A stretch of DNA of 64,000 nt from Chaetoderma sp. LZ-2023a (lineage: Eukaryota > Mollusca > Caudofoveata > Chaetodermatida > Chaetodermatidae). A model generated the notes under the pieces. It had not been told where the DNA came from, did not search any database, and saw only the letters and a list, made by a program, of their open reading frames with translations. The stretch is from assembly GCA_034401795.1 (NCBI GenBank), contig CM067367.1, positions 49,020,485 through 49,084,484 on the forward strand. Reading direction: 5' to 3'. This document shows, in pieces, positions 43,665 to 55,395 of the stretch (the stretch's first letter is position 1; every line of letters starts with the position of its first letter). Made by a program: the position numbers and the translations under genes.

Positions 43665-43734
43665 TAACAACGGGAATCGAACCCTCGTAGTTTAGGCTAC
43701 GAGCCGAGTACTCTATCGATTGTGCTATGGGGGT
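43663..43734 (-). pseudogene. Type B tRNA-like module (antisense)
   Basis: Near-identical to the copy at 43344, about 319 bp away, so this is a local duplication. Confidence 0.6.
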
Positions 43735-43944
43735 AAAAGGAGTTACAAAAACTCTAAATAATGTTCCTATATAGTATAGTGTCTTATGGTACATTATAGT
43801 GCATCATTACCAGTCTTGTATTTTCAGTTTTACTATGAAACAAAAGGTCACCCAATTCCGAGACAAAATACAGTGGAAAATAAATTCATTATATGCTATA
43901 ACATACCATTTGTTCCATTTTTCATATTCTATACGATTTCTTCT

Positions 43945-44108
43945 GGCTCCATAGCTCAGTGGTTAGGGCACTCCCAGCAGGCACATGCCATTGGTTAAAC
44001 CTTGAATCCACGTTGAAATGACATGATTTCAATGTTGAAACAATGTCATGTTCCTGCTGAGCCGGTCTCATAAACCAGGGGTCGTAAGTTCGATCCTCCC
44101 TGGGGGCC
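43945..44108 (+). pseudogene. tRNA-Thr split by MITE, CAT loop
   Basis: MITE at 43973-44061. The 3' half reads GGTCTCATAAACCAGG, so the anticodon would be CAT. Confidence 0.8.
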
Positions 44109-44292
44109 CGTTGTGTAGTAAACTATACATATATAAAAGTGTGTATGTGCTAAAGTTAGTAAATGCAATAAAATCTAAGAAATCAGTCTGCTTCGAAATA
44201 TAAGAAAAGCAAATAACTTTGAATAGATGCGAGTTAAAATGTCAATTAATGTGCTGTCTGTCATGTCTATGTGATTTCTTTGTTGTGTCAAT

Positions 44293-44392
44293 CATGGATG
44301 TGTGTTGGTCACATATTTTCATGTTTCAGGTCATTGCTTCGGTTGCAATGAAGACCTGAATCATGAAAATATGTGACCAACACACATCCCTG
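44293..44392. repeat. ~100-bp hairpin module
   Basis: Full-length hairpin without indels between the outer arms. Confidence 0.85.
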
Positions 44393-44604
44393 AGCTGTAG
44401 AGGTAAAAACCTTTTTCCAGAATATGAAAAATGGATCAAATGGAATGTAATAGCATATATTGAAGTAATTTTTTACTGTATTTTGCCTCGGAATTAGGTA
44501 AGATTTTGATTCATATTACAACTGAAAACGTGTGTTGCATCCGCATGCTCAGTTCATATAGAATTCTACATGTACAAAACTATGCATAGCTTTCTGCCGT
44601 CAGA

Positions 44605-44676
44605 TGCCACAACGGGATTCGAACCGTCGCAGTTTAGATTACGAGCCGAGTACTCTACCGATTGTGCTATGTGGGT
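44605..44676 (-). pseudogene. Type B tRNA-like module (antisense)
   Basis: Minus strand CCCACATAGCACAATCGG, loop CTCGTAA, B box GGTTCGAATCC perfect. Confidence 0.6.
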
Positions 44677-44881
44677 AAAAGGAGTTACACAAAGTCTAAA
44701 TAATGGACCTATATAGTGTCTTATGGTACATTATAGTGCATCATTACCAGTCTTGTATTTTCAGTTTTACTATGAAACAAAAGGTCACCCAATTCTGAGA
44801 CAAAATACAGTGGAAAATAAATTCAATATATGCTATAACATACCATTTGTTCCATTTTTCATATTCTAAACGATTTCTTCT

Positions 44882-45045
44882 GGCTCCATAGCTCAGTGGT
44901 TACAGCACTCCCAGCAGGCACATGCCATTGTTTAAACCTTGAATCCACGTTGAAATGACATTATTTCAATGTTGAAACAATGTCATGTTCCTGCTGAGCC
45001 GGTCTCGTAAACCAGGGGTCGTAAGTTCGATCCTCCCTGGGGGCC
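44882..45045 (+). pseudogene. tRNA-Thr(CGT) split by MITE
   Basis: MITE at 44910-44998. Confidence 0.8.
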
Positions 45046-45335
45046 CGCTGTGTAGTAAACTATACATATGTAAAAGTCTGTATGTGGTAAAGTTAGTAAA
45101 TGCAATAAAAGGCCAAAAAGTCAGTCTGCATCGAAATATAGTGACATTCTGTAAAATCGAGTACGTTTGAATAGATGTGTTAGAATTTCAATTAATGTGC
45201 TGTCTGTCACGTCTATGTGATTTCTTTACTGTGTCATTCAGGGATGTGTGTTGGACACATTAACATAATTCAGGTCTTCATTACAACCGAAATTAAACGA
45301 TTAAAAATTTCTCCAGTATCACTCGTTCGTTTCAT

Positions 45336-45358
45336 GCCTCCATAGCTCAGTGGTTAGA
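45336..45358 (+). pseudogene. 5' part of tRNA-Thr flanking LINE E
   Basis: GCCTCCATAGCTCAGTGGTT ending AGA at position 23 of the tRNA, where LINE E begins. The remainder is at 51581. Confidence 0.85.
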
Positions 45359-45540
45359 ATGGGGATTCTAGATTTAGCCTTCAATGAGTGAAGACCTATT
45401 TTCTTGAGCTCTCTGGTGTTTTCTATTTTCGGGAATTGATGTTTTGTTTTGTGTTTGACTTTTGTGTATATAGTGAAGCATAGTTTATGTAAATAAGTTG
45501 TTTGTTTAACTGTGGTGCTTCTCCCCACTCACCTACCGCC

Positions 45541-47586
45541 ATGGCAGAGGGTGGTGGGCGTGCTAGACTGCCTGGGCGTGTCCAGAATAGTAGGGATATT
45601 GTACAGAAGCGTGTTTATGCTAAGGAACATACAGTTATTACATTAGTATTTAGAAGATTGCGTGGCGACATGATCGAGTTATATAAAATTCTCAGCAATA
45701 AATATGACCAAGTTACTGCAGACCTTATTGAGCGACAAGACACAAATAGCATAACTCGAGGCCACAGCCTAAAAATTAAGAAAATAAGACCAAGACTCAA
45801 TATACGAAAGTTTTCTTTCCCGTTGCGCTGTACTGATCAATGGAATAAACTACCCGAATCCGTTATCAGCGCCCCCTCAGTGAATTCTTTCAAAGCTAGA
45901 CTAGACAAGCTATGGGAAAGTCATCCATTGCGCTATAACTACGACTGTGAACCCATCTGTAATATTTATACACCAGAATCATTATAACATAGCCAATGTA
46001 TAATTGTTAATAACAACTTAATAACATTAAAATGAACCATAAATATATGCAGCCCATTCCTGACGTTAGAGGCTTGTTGACGCCTGCTGTCAGTAGAGGA
46101 TTCGTATAAGTTCGTATAAGTTATAGTAGATGTAGGTGACATTTATAATGTGAGTGCAAAGGATGTGATAACTGCAGTGGAAGGTATGACTGGAATTGCG
46201 TCGGTATTTGCGTGTGTACCCAGACAGAGGAATTGCTATGAACTGACTGTTGCTAATGCTGACGTTGTAAGGATAATAGAACCTGGACTACAATGTAACA
46301 ACAATGAATACCAAGTAAGTAAAGTCGTTAATGACTATATTATGGTGTCATTTCTGCATCTACCAGCATATGTTACTGATGATGACATTAGAGCAATATT
46401 GTCAGTTTATGATATTGAGGTTGTTTCAGACATATTCTGAAGATGTCATTCCAATATTAATGTCACAGATGGCACTAGGTACATGCGCTGTAAATTTCCG
46501 CCAAGTATTAAATCTCTCCCATACTCTATGAAATTTGACACAGTGAATGGGAAGGAGTTCTTCAGAGTGATCCATAATGACCAAGTGCGTGTGTGCAAAG
46601 TTTGCATGAGTGATGAACATATTGCGAGGGATTGCCCAAATGTTGAATGTTACCGGTGCCATGGCCGTGGACATTTATCATTTCAATGTAAGACAAGGCT
46701 GTGTCCTGACTGTCACCTGAGTGAACAGCGTTGTCAATGTTATACTAGTGACCATGATGAGGAGGCTGTAAATGATCAGGTATCAGACGAGGTCGGTGAT
46801 CATCAAGCAGGAGCGTCTGCTAAGGTTGGAGACAATAATGAAAATGTAATGATCATTGATAACAATGAACCAGTTGCAGAGCCGGATAATGAACGGGTGG
46901 CTGAAGATAAGGGTCACGAGATGGATGAGTTAGACTTGGCTGATGACGATGATAGCTGTGGCGATGTTAGTGAGATGGACGAGTGTGGCGAGAATAACAA
47001 TACTTCTGACAGCGGTAGTGATAGAGATGACAGCAATTCAGGTGGAAGTGTACCTCCCAAGGTCAGTAATAAGCAAAATAAGAAAAGGAAAAGAAAACAG
47101 AAAAAACTAAATAAGCCTGACAAACGATTGAATGATTCTGTTCTAGACAATGGCGAAAAGTGTTCAAATAATGTTGAAGTATGCCAGAATGTAAGCCAGG
47201 TGAGCGATACTGTCGCAGTGTTGAATAATAATCAAAGCGTCGTGGCCGGCGGCGCTGACGGCGGTGACACGAATAACCCTATTGTTCCCATGGCTCAATC
47301 AGTATGTTATCCGACTTCAGATCCACAGGTTGAAGGTTCGTGTCCCGCTGCTGACACAGCCAAAAGTAACAAAGTAACTAAAGAAAATAATATGATAAAT
47401 AATGATCCAGAAAATGTAGATGTTACTAATAATACACCTGCTGAATTAAATATAACACCAATTCCATTAAGTGGTGCTTCTGTCCCAGCAAGTGATATTG
47501 TACCAAGAGCTTTTGTGGCCAATTTTAACAAGAATAAAGGGAGGGGAAAGTCACTTAAAAAGCCTTGCAATGAATCATTTTATTAA
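45541..47586 (+). pseudogene. LINE E ORF1, interrupted by a CR1-like fragment and one stop
   Basis: Begins ATGGCAGAGG in the context CCGCCATGG. The N-terminal AKEHTV block is cut by the insert at 45639. It resumes in frame after 46124 with VDVGDIYNV. A TGA at 46438-46440 interrupts the SDIF/RCHSN region. Zinc knuckles CKVCMSDEHIARDC and CYRCHGRGHLSFQC and the cluster CPDCHLSEQRCQC are intact, followed by an acidic region, a Lys/Arg-rich block and the conserved NKGRGKSLKK end. The last 17 bp overlap ORF2. Confidence 0.82.
45639..46118 (+). mobile_element. 5'-truncated CR1/Jockey-like LINE fragment inside LINE E ORF1
   Basis: 480 bp flanked by AGTTAT at 45633-45638 and 46119-46124 (6-bp target duplication). 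It encodes the C-terminal end of a different LINE ORF2: RRLRGDMIELYKIL, RGHSLKI, WNKLPESVISAPSVNSFKAR, then a stop at 45985-45987. It ends in two copies of TTCGTATAAG instead of poly-A, as is usual for CR1-type elements. Frame happens to stay open across the left junction. Confidence 0.8.
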
Positions 47587-50500
47587 TTTGTTAATTATTG
47601 TAATAATTACATTCAAACTAAATATTACTTCCATAAATGTAAATGGCTTGAGAAATGAGGATAAGTGTAACAGATTATTTGGAACTTTAAATAATCAGAA
47701 CTATGACATCATTCTATTGCAAGAAACATTCTGGGATGATAAGCTGGCTATGAAATATTCTGGAAATTGGAATGGAGAGATTTATTTTAGTAATTATAAT
47801 AATAATAGACGTGGGGTGGCGATACTGATTAAAAATGATATAAAACTTAAATGTAAATTAATTACTAAAGATATTGAAGGACGCTTTATACATGTGCAGT
47901 ATGAATGTGAGGACATGATAGTTAATATTTTAAATATTTATGCACCAAATGAATTGAATGAAAGATGTGAATTCTTGAAATTTGTAAACAATGGTATGGC
48001 TGATTTGAATAATATCTTGCTAGGGGGTGATTTTAACATTGCTATGACTGCATGTGATAGGAAGCCAGCAGTTAATTTTATCCATGACCGTTCACAAGCA
48101 ATTTTAAATGATCTTGTTGTTAGTAACCATTTAACTGACATTTGGCGTGATAGGTATCCATTCAAACGTGTTTATTCAAGGAAAGCTATTGTTCAGGGTA
48201 ACTCGCTTCAAAGCAGGATTGATTATTTTTTAATCAGTAATAACATTGCGCCAAATGTCCTGTTTACTGGTTACAAACTTTCAGGGTTTAGTGACCATTC
48301 TTTTGTTGAATTGGTGATTGATTTTAATTCGGAAGAAAGGGGTCCTGGAATGTGGGTCTTGAACAACAGTTTACTAACTGATGAATTGTATAAAGAAGGA
48401 ATAAGACAGTTAATTCTGAAAAAATGGCATGCCCTTTGTATGAGCAATGTTTTACTGTATGGTATGATAACCTGAAGTATTTTATTAAGAAATATTCTCA
48501 GCTATTTGCTAGAAAGCAAGCAACAAATAAAAGGCAGCACATGAAATCATTACAAATTGAACTACAACAGGAATTAAATAAGAATACACCTAATGTTGAT
48601 CAGCTTGCTAGATTAGAGGGAGAGTTGGAAAACCTTGAAAATGAGGTGGCCAAAGGGGCAATTTTGCGTTCAAAGGCACAATGGTCTATTGAAGGTGAGC
48701 GAAGCACTGCTTATTTTCTTGGGTTAGAAAAACAGAGACAAGAAAATAATGCAATTAATTGTTTGTATGGTGGGGATGGGGCCATTTTACTGGATTGTTT
48801 TGGAATATTAACTAGAATACATGAATATTATGACAATCTTTATAGTCATAGAGATGTTGATAACAATGCTATTCAAAATATTTTATCAAATGTTGATGTT
48901 AAAATTTCAGATGAAGATAAAGACAGTTGTGATTATGACATCACAGCTGATGAAATAACTAGCGCATTATTTTCAATGAAAAATGGAAAATCGCCTGGTA
49001 AAGATGGAATTACATCTGAATTTTATAAATGTTTTTATGATATTTTTCAGCCAATTTTTACTAAATTGTTTAAGGAAGTAGAACAAGATGAAATCATGTC
49101 ACAAAGTATGAGAAGGGGGATAATTACATTGGCATACAAACGGAAGGGAGATAAGCGTGAGATTGCCAACTATAGGCCAATTTCTCTTTTGGGGGTGGAT
49201 TATAAAATATTAGCAAAGATTATGGCTAACAGATTGAAACAGACATTGCCAAGTATTATTAATGAAAACCAGTCATGTTGTGTACTGGGAAGAGATATTT
49301 CTAATAATGTATCCAATATTCGAGATGTTATGGAGTATGTTGAATATACTCAATCACAGGGTTTTTTTATTAAAAGTTGACCAGGAAAAAGCATTCGATC
49401 AAGTGTCTCATAAGTATTTATTACATTTTGGATTTGGCGATCGCTTTGTTAAATGGGTTAAAATTATGTATACAGATATTTCAAGTGCTGTTAAGAATAA
49501 TGGCCACTTAACTTCATATTTTAATATTACCAGGTCTGTCCGTCAAGGATGTCCAATTTCAGCTTTATTATACATTTTAGCTGCAGAACCATTGGCTAGG
49601 TCTTTTATGAAAGCCAATGAAGCAAGTCATATTAAAGGTATTGAAATTGTTGGGTCATCAGTGGAATCATTAATATACCAGCACGCTGATGACACAACAA
49701 TCACAGTTACTGAGGAAGCTGCTATAGAGAAGTCATTAGAATTGTTTTCTATTTATTCTGCTGCTTCTGGAGGCAAAATCAATTATAACAAGACAGAATT
49801 GTTAGCCCTTGGTGCAGCACAGATAGGTCCCACCTTGGCTAGAAAGATCAAGGTACAGAGTGAAAATATTGTGGTACTTGGTGTTTGCTTAGTGAAAAAT
49901 AAATTAATATGTGAGCATAGTAACTGGGACTCAAAGGTTAAAGATATTAAACGTTTGTTGAACATGTGGAAACTAAGAAAAACAACAATTAAGGGGAGAG
50001 CAATAGTCATTCAAGCATTATTAATGTCTAAACTATGGTATATGCTAAATGTGCAACCAATGCCTCAGTGGGCCATCGATGGTATTAAAACAGCCTGCAT
50101 AGATTTTTTATGGCGTGGTGCACATTTGGTTAAATATCATACCATTATTGGTCAAACTAGCCAAGGTGGGCTTAACCTGCCCGACATTACCATGAAGAAA
50201 TGGGCATTTAGAATGAAAATGATTAACAGATATTTTGAAAATGACAGCAAATTGCCCTGGGTGGCAGTTTTTAATTATTTTTTGAACCAGTATAAACAGT
50301 TGAATCTTTCACAGAGCTTTCTGTTCATGAAATTACCAATATCTGCTTTTAATTATATGCCTGTTTTCTTCCAAGAAATGATTTTGTCTTGGTATGAATG
50401 TTTAAAATCAGCTACTATTGAGATAAGTCACTGGAACATAATAATAAGTCAGCCCTTGTTTCATAACCCTAGGATAATAATTGCTGAGAAATCCTTATCT

Positions 50501-51436
50501 TGCGATTTCTTTGAAGCGTGTAATGTGTCAAAAATAAGTGATATAATTTATGAATTTATTCCTGGATTTTTGCCTACAGCAGCTGTAATTGAGCTGATAC
50601 AATCATGTGAAGAGGATCATGATGAAATTAAAATTGAAAAAGTACATCAAATTTTATTGCAAGCCATTCCACAAGAGTGGATTACTGTGATAAACACTGG
50701 AAATATTAAATCGGAGCTTCAAAATTCTACAGAATTATCCATTGGCTTGAATTCATATACACTGGGTAGGCAAAAATCTAGGTTATTTTATGGACTTTTC
50801 AGAGATAAGGCTGCGCTACCACCAACATCGTATACTTTTTGGGTACAGGTGTTTCCTACTATTGACATTTCCAAGCTCTGGCATGTGAATGGAAATATAA
50901 AACCACCAGACTTAACTGAACTTGATTTTCGGATTTTGCATAACAGTATATTCACAATGGAAAAGTTGTATAAAATTGGAAAGGTTGAGACACCATTGTG
51001 TCCTGTGTGTAAAGCACAAAACGAGTCATTAATTCACTTGTTTTTAGATTGTACTGAGTTACATGATTTTAAAGTTTTAATTCTTGATTTATTTGAAATT
51101 TTATCAAAGAATCTGTCACAAGATCAATTAGGCTACCTTAATTTTGATGGCCTTATTTTGTGTGGGCTGCATAAACAGTTTTCAAATATGAATTTCCACT
51201 TCACAAATTTGTTATTCAGTATTGTTAGATTTTGTATTTTTACTCGTAGGCAAGTAGCTGTACAGCACAACAAAGTAATTCCATTGGTTGCATATTTTAA
51301 AAAGAGATATTGTGCTATTCTAGATGCTATTTTCCATTACCATATTGAGAAAGGTAATGAGAATGTTGTTAATCAACTTTTAAATAATAATGACATGGTA
51401 CGTGTTCAAGGTAAAGATGTGCAGGTTTTATTGTGA
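47570..51436 (+). pseudogene. LINE E ORF2: endonuclease-reverse transcriptase, two frameshifts
   Basis: Starts at ATGAATCATTTT with a hydrophobic leader before INVNGLRN. Endonuclease motifs: LQETFWDD, GGDFNIAM, SRIDYFLIS, SDHSFV. RT motifs: VDQEKAFDQVSHKYL, QGCPISALLY, QHADDTTI. C-terminal CPVCKAQNESLIHLFLDC. Shifts occur in an A6 run near 48418-48424 and a T7 run near 49360-49368. A deletion of about five residues follows KYLL relative to LINE A and C. No in-frame stop was seen apart from the shifts. Confidence 0.88.
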
Positions 51437-51580
51437 AACAAAATAAAAGGTAAACAATTACTGAATTTCATATTGCCATTTTAATTGATTAGTTATTGAG
51501 GCGTTTGTACTTTTTGTTTCATTTTAAATTATCAATTTGACCTATGTGAAGGAAAAATACACTTTAAAAAAAAAAAAAAA
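51437..51580 (+). other. LINE E short 3' UTR and poly-A
   Basis: About 130 bp, AT-rich, without the G-rich tract or stem-loops present in LINE A and C. A15 at 51566-51580. Confidence 0.75.
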
Positions 51581-51632
51581 GAGCACTGGTCTTGTAAACC
51601 AGGGGTCGGGAGTTCGATCCTCCCTGGGGGCT
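51581..51632 (+). pseudogene. 3' part of tRNA-Thr(TGT) flanking LINE E poly-A
   Basis: GAGCACTGGTCTTGTAAACC through TGGGGGCT; every remaining stem pairs. With 45336-45358 it would make a complete tRNA. Confidence 0.85.
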
Positions 51633-51977
51633 GCTGCAATAAAAAGTTCGTGTAATCAAGAATATACATGTCGCCTGGCACAGACTAAATGCCTGTAGTG
51701 AAAGAAATGTATGTTAAGATCTCAGATAGGTACAAAATGTATCCATATCCTAAAAAATCCAAAGGTTAATTAGCAAAGCTGTGATAAATTATATGTGTGC
51801 TTCAATCTCAAAATTGATAATTGTATTATAATCGGTTGCTGTTTGTTGATCCAGGGCCTGTCAATAACTAAGATGTTTTACATGAATAAATGAAAATACA
51901 AGACTGGTAATGATGCACTATAATGTACAATCAGCTACTATATAGGTCCATTATTTAGATATTTCAAAAGTCCTTTT

Positions 51978-52049
51978 GCCCCCATAGCTCAAGGGGTAGA
52001 GTACTCGGCTCGTAATCTAAACTGCGACGGTTCGAATCCGATTGTGGCA
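51978..52049 (+). pseudogene. Type B tRNA-like module
   Basis: GCCCCCATAGCTCAAGGGG, loop CTCGTAA, B box GGTTCGAATCC. Confidence 0.6.
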
Positions 52050-52230
52050 TCTGACTGCAGATACTTTTGTACATGTAGAATTCTATATGAACTGTGCATG
52101 CGGATGCAACACACGTATTCAGTTGTAACATGAAACAAAATGTTATCCGAAGGAAAATACAGAAAATTACCTCAATATATGCTATAACATACCTTTTGTT
52201 CCATTTTTCATAATCTGAATGAATTTTTAT

Positions 52231-52303
52231 ACCTCCATAGCTCAGTGGTTAGAGCACTGGTCTCGTAAACCAGGGGTCGTGAGTTCGATCCTCGCTGGAT
52301 GGT
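52231..52303 (+). pseudogene. tRNA-Thr(CGT) missing its 3' acceptor strand
   Basis: Intact through TTCGATCCTCGC, then joined to the downstream spacer (TGGATGGTAAAC) by a ~10-bp deletion. Confidence 0.65.
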
Positions 52304-52361
52304 AAACTATACAATTAAAGAAGTGACAAAGTTAGTAAATGCAATAAAATCTAAGAAGTCA

Positions 52362-52433
52362 GTTAACAACGGGAATCGAACCCTCGTAGTTTAGGCTACG
52401 AGCCGAGTACTCCACCGATTGTGCTATGGGGGT
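52362..52433 (-). pseudogene. Type B tRNA-like module (antisense)
   Basis: With the CTCGTAG/CTACGAG stem; TCCACCGATT near the A box. Confidence 0.6.
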
Positions 52434-52643
52434 AAAAGGAGTTACAAAAACTCTAAATAATGTTCCTATATAGTATAGTGTCTTATGGTACATTATAGTG
52501 CATCATTACCAGTCTTGTATTTTCAGTTTTACTATGAAACAAAAGGTCACCCAATTCCGAGACAAAATACAGTGGAAAATAAATTCAATATATGCTATAA
52601 CATACCATTTGTTCCATTTTTCATATTCTATACGATTTCTTCT

Positions 52644-52807
52644 GGCTCCATAGCTCAGTGGTTAGGGCACTCCCAGCAGGCACATGCCATTGGTTAAACC
52701 TTGAATCCACGTTGAAATGACATGATTTCAATGTTGAAACAATGTCATGTTCCTGCTGAGCCGGTCTCATAAACCAGGGGTCGTAAGTTCGATCCTCCCT
52801 GGGGGCC
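52644..52807 (+). pseudogene. tRNA-Thr split by MITE, CAT loop
   Basis: 3' half reads GGTCTCATAAACC, as in the copy at 43945, suggesting shared descent. Confidence 0.8.
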
Positions 52808-53303
52808 CGTTGTGTAGTAAACTATACATATATAAAAGTGTGTATGTGCTAAAGTTAGTAAATGCAATAAAATCTAAGAAATCAGTCTGCTTCGAAATAT
52901 AAGAAAAGCAAATAACTTTGAATAGATGCGAGTTAAAATGTCAATTAATGTGCTGTCTGTCATGTCTATGTGATTTCTTTGTTGTGTCAATCATGGATGT
53001 GTGTTGGTCACATATTTTCATGTTTCAGGTCATTGCTTCGGTTGCAATGAAGACCTGAATCATGAAAATATGTGACCAACACACATCCCTGAGCTGTAGA
53101 GGTAAAAACCTTTTTCCAGAATATGAAAAATGGATCAAATGGAATGTAATAGCATATATTGAAGTAATTTTTTACTGTATTTTGCCTCGGAATTAGGTAA
53201 GATTTTTATTCATATTACAACTGAAAACGTGTGTTGCATCCGCATGCTCAGTTCATATAGAATTCTACATGTACAAAACTATGCATAGCTTTCTGCAGTC
53301 AGA

Positions 53304-53375
53304 TGCCACAACGGGATTCGAACCGTCGCAGTTTAGATTACGAGCCGAGTACTCTACCGATTGTGCTATGTGGGT
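53304..53375 (-). pseudogene. Type B tRNA-like module (antisense)
   Basis: Minus strand begins ACCCACATAGCACAATCGG; B box GGTTCGAATCC. Confidence 0.6.
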
Positions 53376-53580
53376 AAAAGGAGTTACAAAAAGTCTAAAT
53401 AATGGACCTATATAGTGTCTTATGGTACATTATAGTGCATCATTACCAGTCTTGTATTTTCAGTTTTACTATGAAACAAAAGGTCACCCAATTCTGAGAC
53501 AAAATACAGTGGAAAATAAATTCAATATATGCTATAACATACCATTTGTTCCATTTTTCATATTCTAAACGATTTCTTCT

Positions 53581-53744
53581 GGCTCCATAGCCCAGTGGTT
53601 ACAGCCCTCCCAGCAGGCACATGCCATTGTTTAAACCTTGAATCCACGTTGAAATGACATTATTTCAATGTTGAAACAATGTCATGTTCCTGCTGAGCCG
53701 GTCTCGTAAACCAGGGGTCGTAAGTTTGATCCTCCCTGGGGGCC
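53581..53744 (+). pseudogene. tRNA-Thr split by MITE
   Basis: 5' half has TTACAGCCCT and the T loop reads TTTGATC, so this copy is more degraded than its neighbours. Confidence 0.75.
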
Positions 53745-54240
53745 CGCTGTGTAGTAAACTATACATATGTAAAAGTCTGTATGTGGTAAAGTTAGTAAAT
53801 GCAATAAAATCTAAGAAATCAGTCTGCTTCGAAATATAAGAAAAGCAAATAACTTTGAATAGATGCGAGTTAAAATGTCAATTAATGTGCTGTCTGTCAT
53901 GTCTATGTGATTTCTTTGTTGTGTCAATCATGGATGTGTGTTGGTCACATATTTTCATGTTTCAGGTCATTGCTTCGGTTGCAATGAAGACCTGAATCAT
54001 GAAAATATGTGACCAACACACATCCCTGAGCTGTAGAGGTAAAAAGCTTTTTCCAGAATATGAAAAATGGATCAAATGGAATGTAATAGCATATATTGAA
54101 GTAATTTTTTACTGTATTTTGCCTCGGAATTAGGTAAGATTTTTATTCATATTACAACTGAAAACGTGTGTTGCATCCGCATGCTCAGTTCATATAGAAT
54201 TCTACATGTACAAAACTATGCATAGCTTTCTGCAGTCAGA

Positions 54241-54312
54241 TGCCACAACGGGATTCGAACCGTCACAGTTTAGATTACGAGCCGAGTACTCTACCAATTG
54301 TGCTATGTGGGT
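54241..54312 (-). pseudogene. Type B tRNA-like module (antisense)
   Basis: Plus strand CTACCAATTGTGC instead of CTACCGATTGTGC. Confidence 0.6.
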
Positions 54313-54517
54313 AAAAGGAGTTACAAAAAGTCTAAATAATGGACCTATATAGTGTCTTATGGTACATTATAGTGCATCATTACCAGTCTTGTATTTTCAG
54401 TTTTACTATGAAACAAAAGGTCACCCAATTCTGAGACAAAATACAGTGGAAAATAAATTCAATATATGCTATAACATACCATTTGTTCCATTTTTCATAT
54501 TCTAAACGATTTCTTCT

Positions 54518-54681
54518 GGCTCCATAGCCCAGTGGTTACAGCACTCCCAGCAGGCACATGCCATTGTTTAAACCTTGAATCCACGTTGAAATGACATTAT
54601 TTCAATGTTGAAACAATGTCATGTTCCTGCTGAGCCGGTCTCGTAAACCAGGGGTCGTAAGTTCGATCCTCCCTGGGGGCC
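54518..54681 (+). pseudogene. tRNA-Thr(CGT) split by MITE
   Basis: 5' half reads TAGCCCAGTGGTTACAGC. This is the direct ancestor form of the copies at 57275, 59997 and 62719. Confidence 0.8.
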
Positions 54682-54971
54682 CGCTGTGTAGTAAACTATA
54701 CATATGTAAAAGTCTGTATGTGGTAAAGTTAGTAAATGCATTAATAGGCCAAAAAGTCAGTCTGCATCGAAATATAGTGACATTCTGTAAAATCGAGTAC
54801 GTTTGAATAGATGTGTTAGAATTTCAATTAATGTGCTGTCTGTCACGTCTATGTGATTTCTTTACTGTGTCAATCAGGGATGTGTGTTGGACACATTAAC
54901 ATAATTCAGGTCTTCATTACAACCGAAATTAAACTATCAAAAATTTCTCCAGTATCACTCGTTCGTTTCAT

Positions 54972-55044
54972 GCCTCCATAGCTCAGTGGTTAGAGCACTG
55001 GTCTCGTAAACCAGGGGTCGTGAGTTCGATCCTCACTGGGGGCT
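54972..55044 (+). tRNA. tRNA-Thr(CGT), intact cloverleaf
   Basis: 73 nt. Acceptor GCCTCCA/TGGGGGC, D stem GCTC/GAGC, anticodon stem CTGGT/ACCAG with loop CTCGTAA, T arm GTGAG-TTCGATC-CTCAC; all stems pair. The upstream flank is that of Thr(TGT) modules and the downstream flank that of Thr(CGT) modules, so it is a recombinant. No TTTT terminator within about 200 nt. Confidence 0.82.
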
Positions 55045-55113
55045 CGCTGGGTGGTAAACTATACAATTAAAGAAGTGATAAAGTTAGTAAATGCAATAAA
55101 ATCTAAGAAGTCA

Positions 55114-55185
55114 GTTAACAACGGGAATCGAACACTCGTAGTTTAGGCTACGAGCCGAGTACTCTACCGATTGTGCTATGGGGGT
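55114..55185 (-). pseudogene. Type B tRNA-like module (antisense)
   Basis: B box side reads GAATCGAACACTCG on the plus strand, a variant also found at each tandem-unit start. Confidence 0.6.
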
Positions 55186-55395
55186 AAAAGGAGTTACAAA
55201 AACTCTAAATAATGTTCCTATATAGTATAGTGTCTTATGGTACATTATAGTGCATCATTACCAGTCTTGTATTTTCAGTTTTACTATGAAACAAAAGGTC
55301 ACCCAATTCCGAGACAAAATACAGTGGAAAATAAATTCAATATATGCTATAACATACCATTTGTTCCATTTTTCATATTCTATACGATTTCTTCT

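Larger units (their letters stand above)
41012..45335. repeat. tRNA-rich mosaic repeat, block 3
   Basis: Modules: tRNA-Thr 3' part (41012), type B antisense (41127), split tRNA-Thr (41409), hairpin (41758), inverted LINE fragment (42073), tRNA-Thr(TGT)-like (42511), type B forward (42934), tRNA-Thr(CGT)-like (43202), type B antisense (43344), truncated split tRNA-Thr (43614), type B antisense (43663), split tRNA-Thr (43945), hairpin (44293), type B antisense (44605), split tRNA-Thr (44882). It ends at the tRNA-Thr 5' part before LINE E. Confidence 0.85.
45359..51580 (+). mobile_element. LINE E: Tx1/L1-like LINE, full length with CR1-like insert
   Basis: Starts ATGGGGATTCTAG, aligned with the 5' ends of LINE A and C. 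Then 5' UTR, ORF1 (45541-47586), ORF2 (47570-51436), a very short 3' UTR (about 130 bp) and poly-A (51566-51580). Flanks are the two parts of a single tRNA-Thr(TGT), with AGA shared at the junctions (GA if one A is counted as poly-A). It is about 5.7 kb without the insert. Confidence 0.9.
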
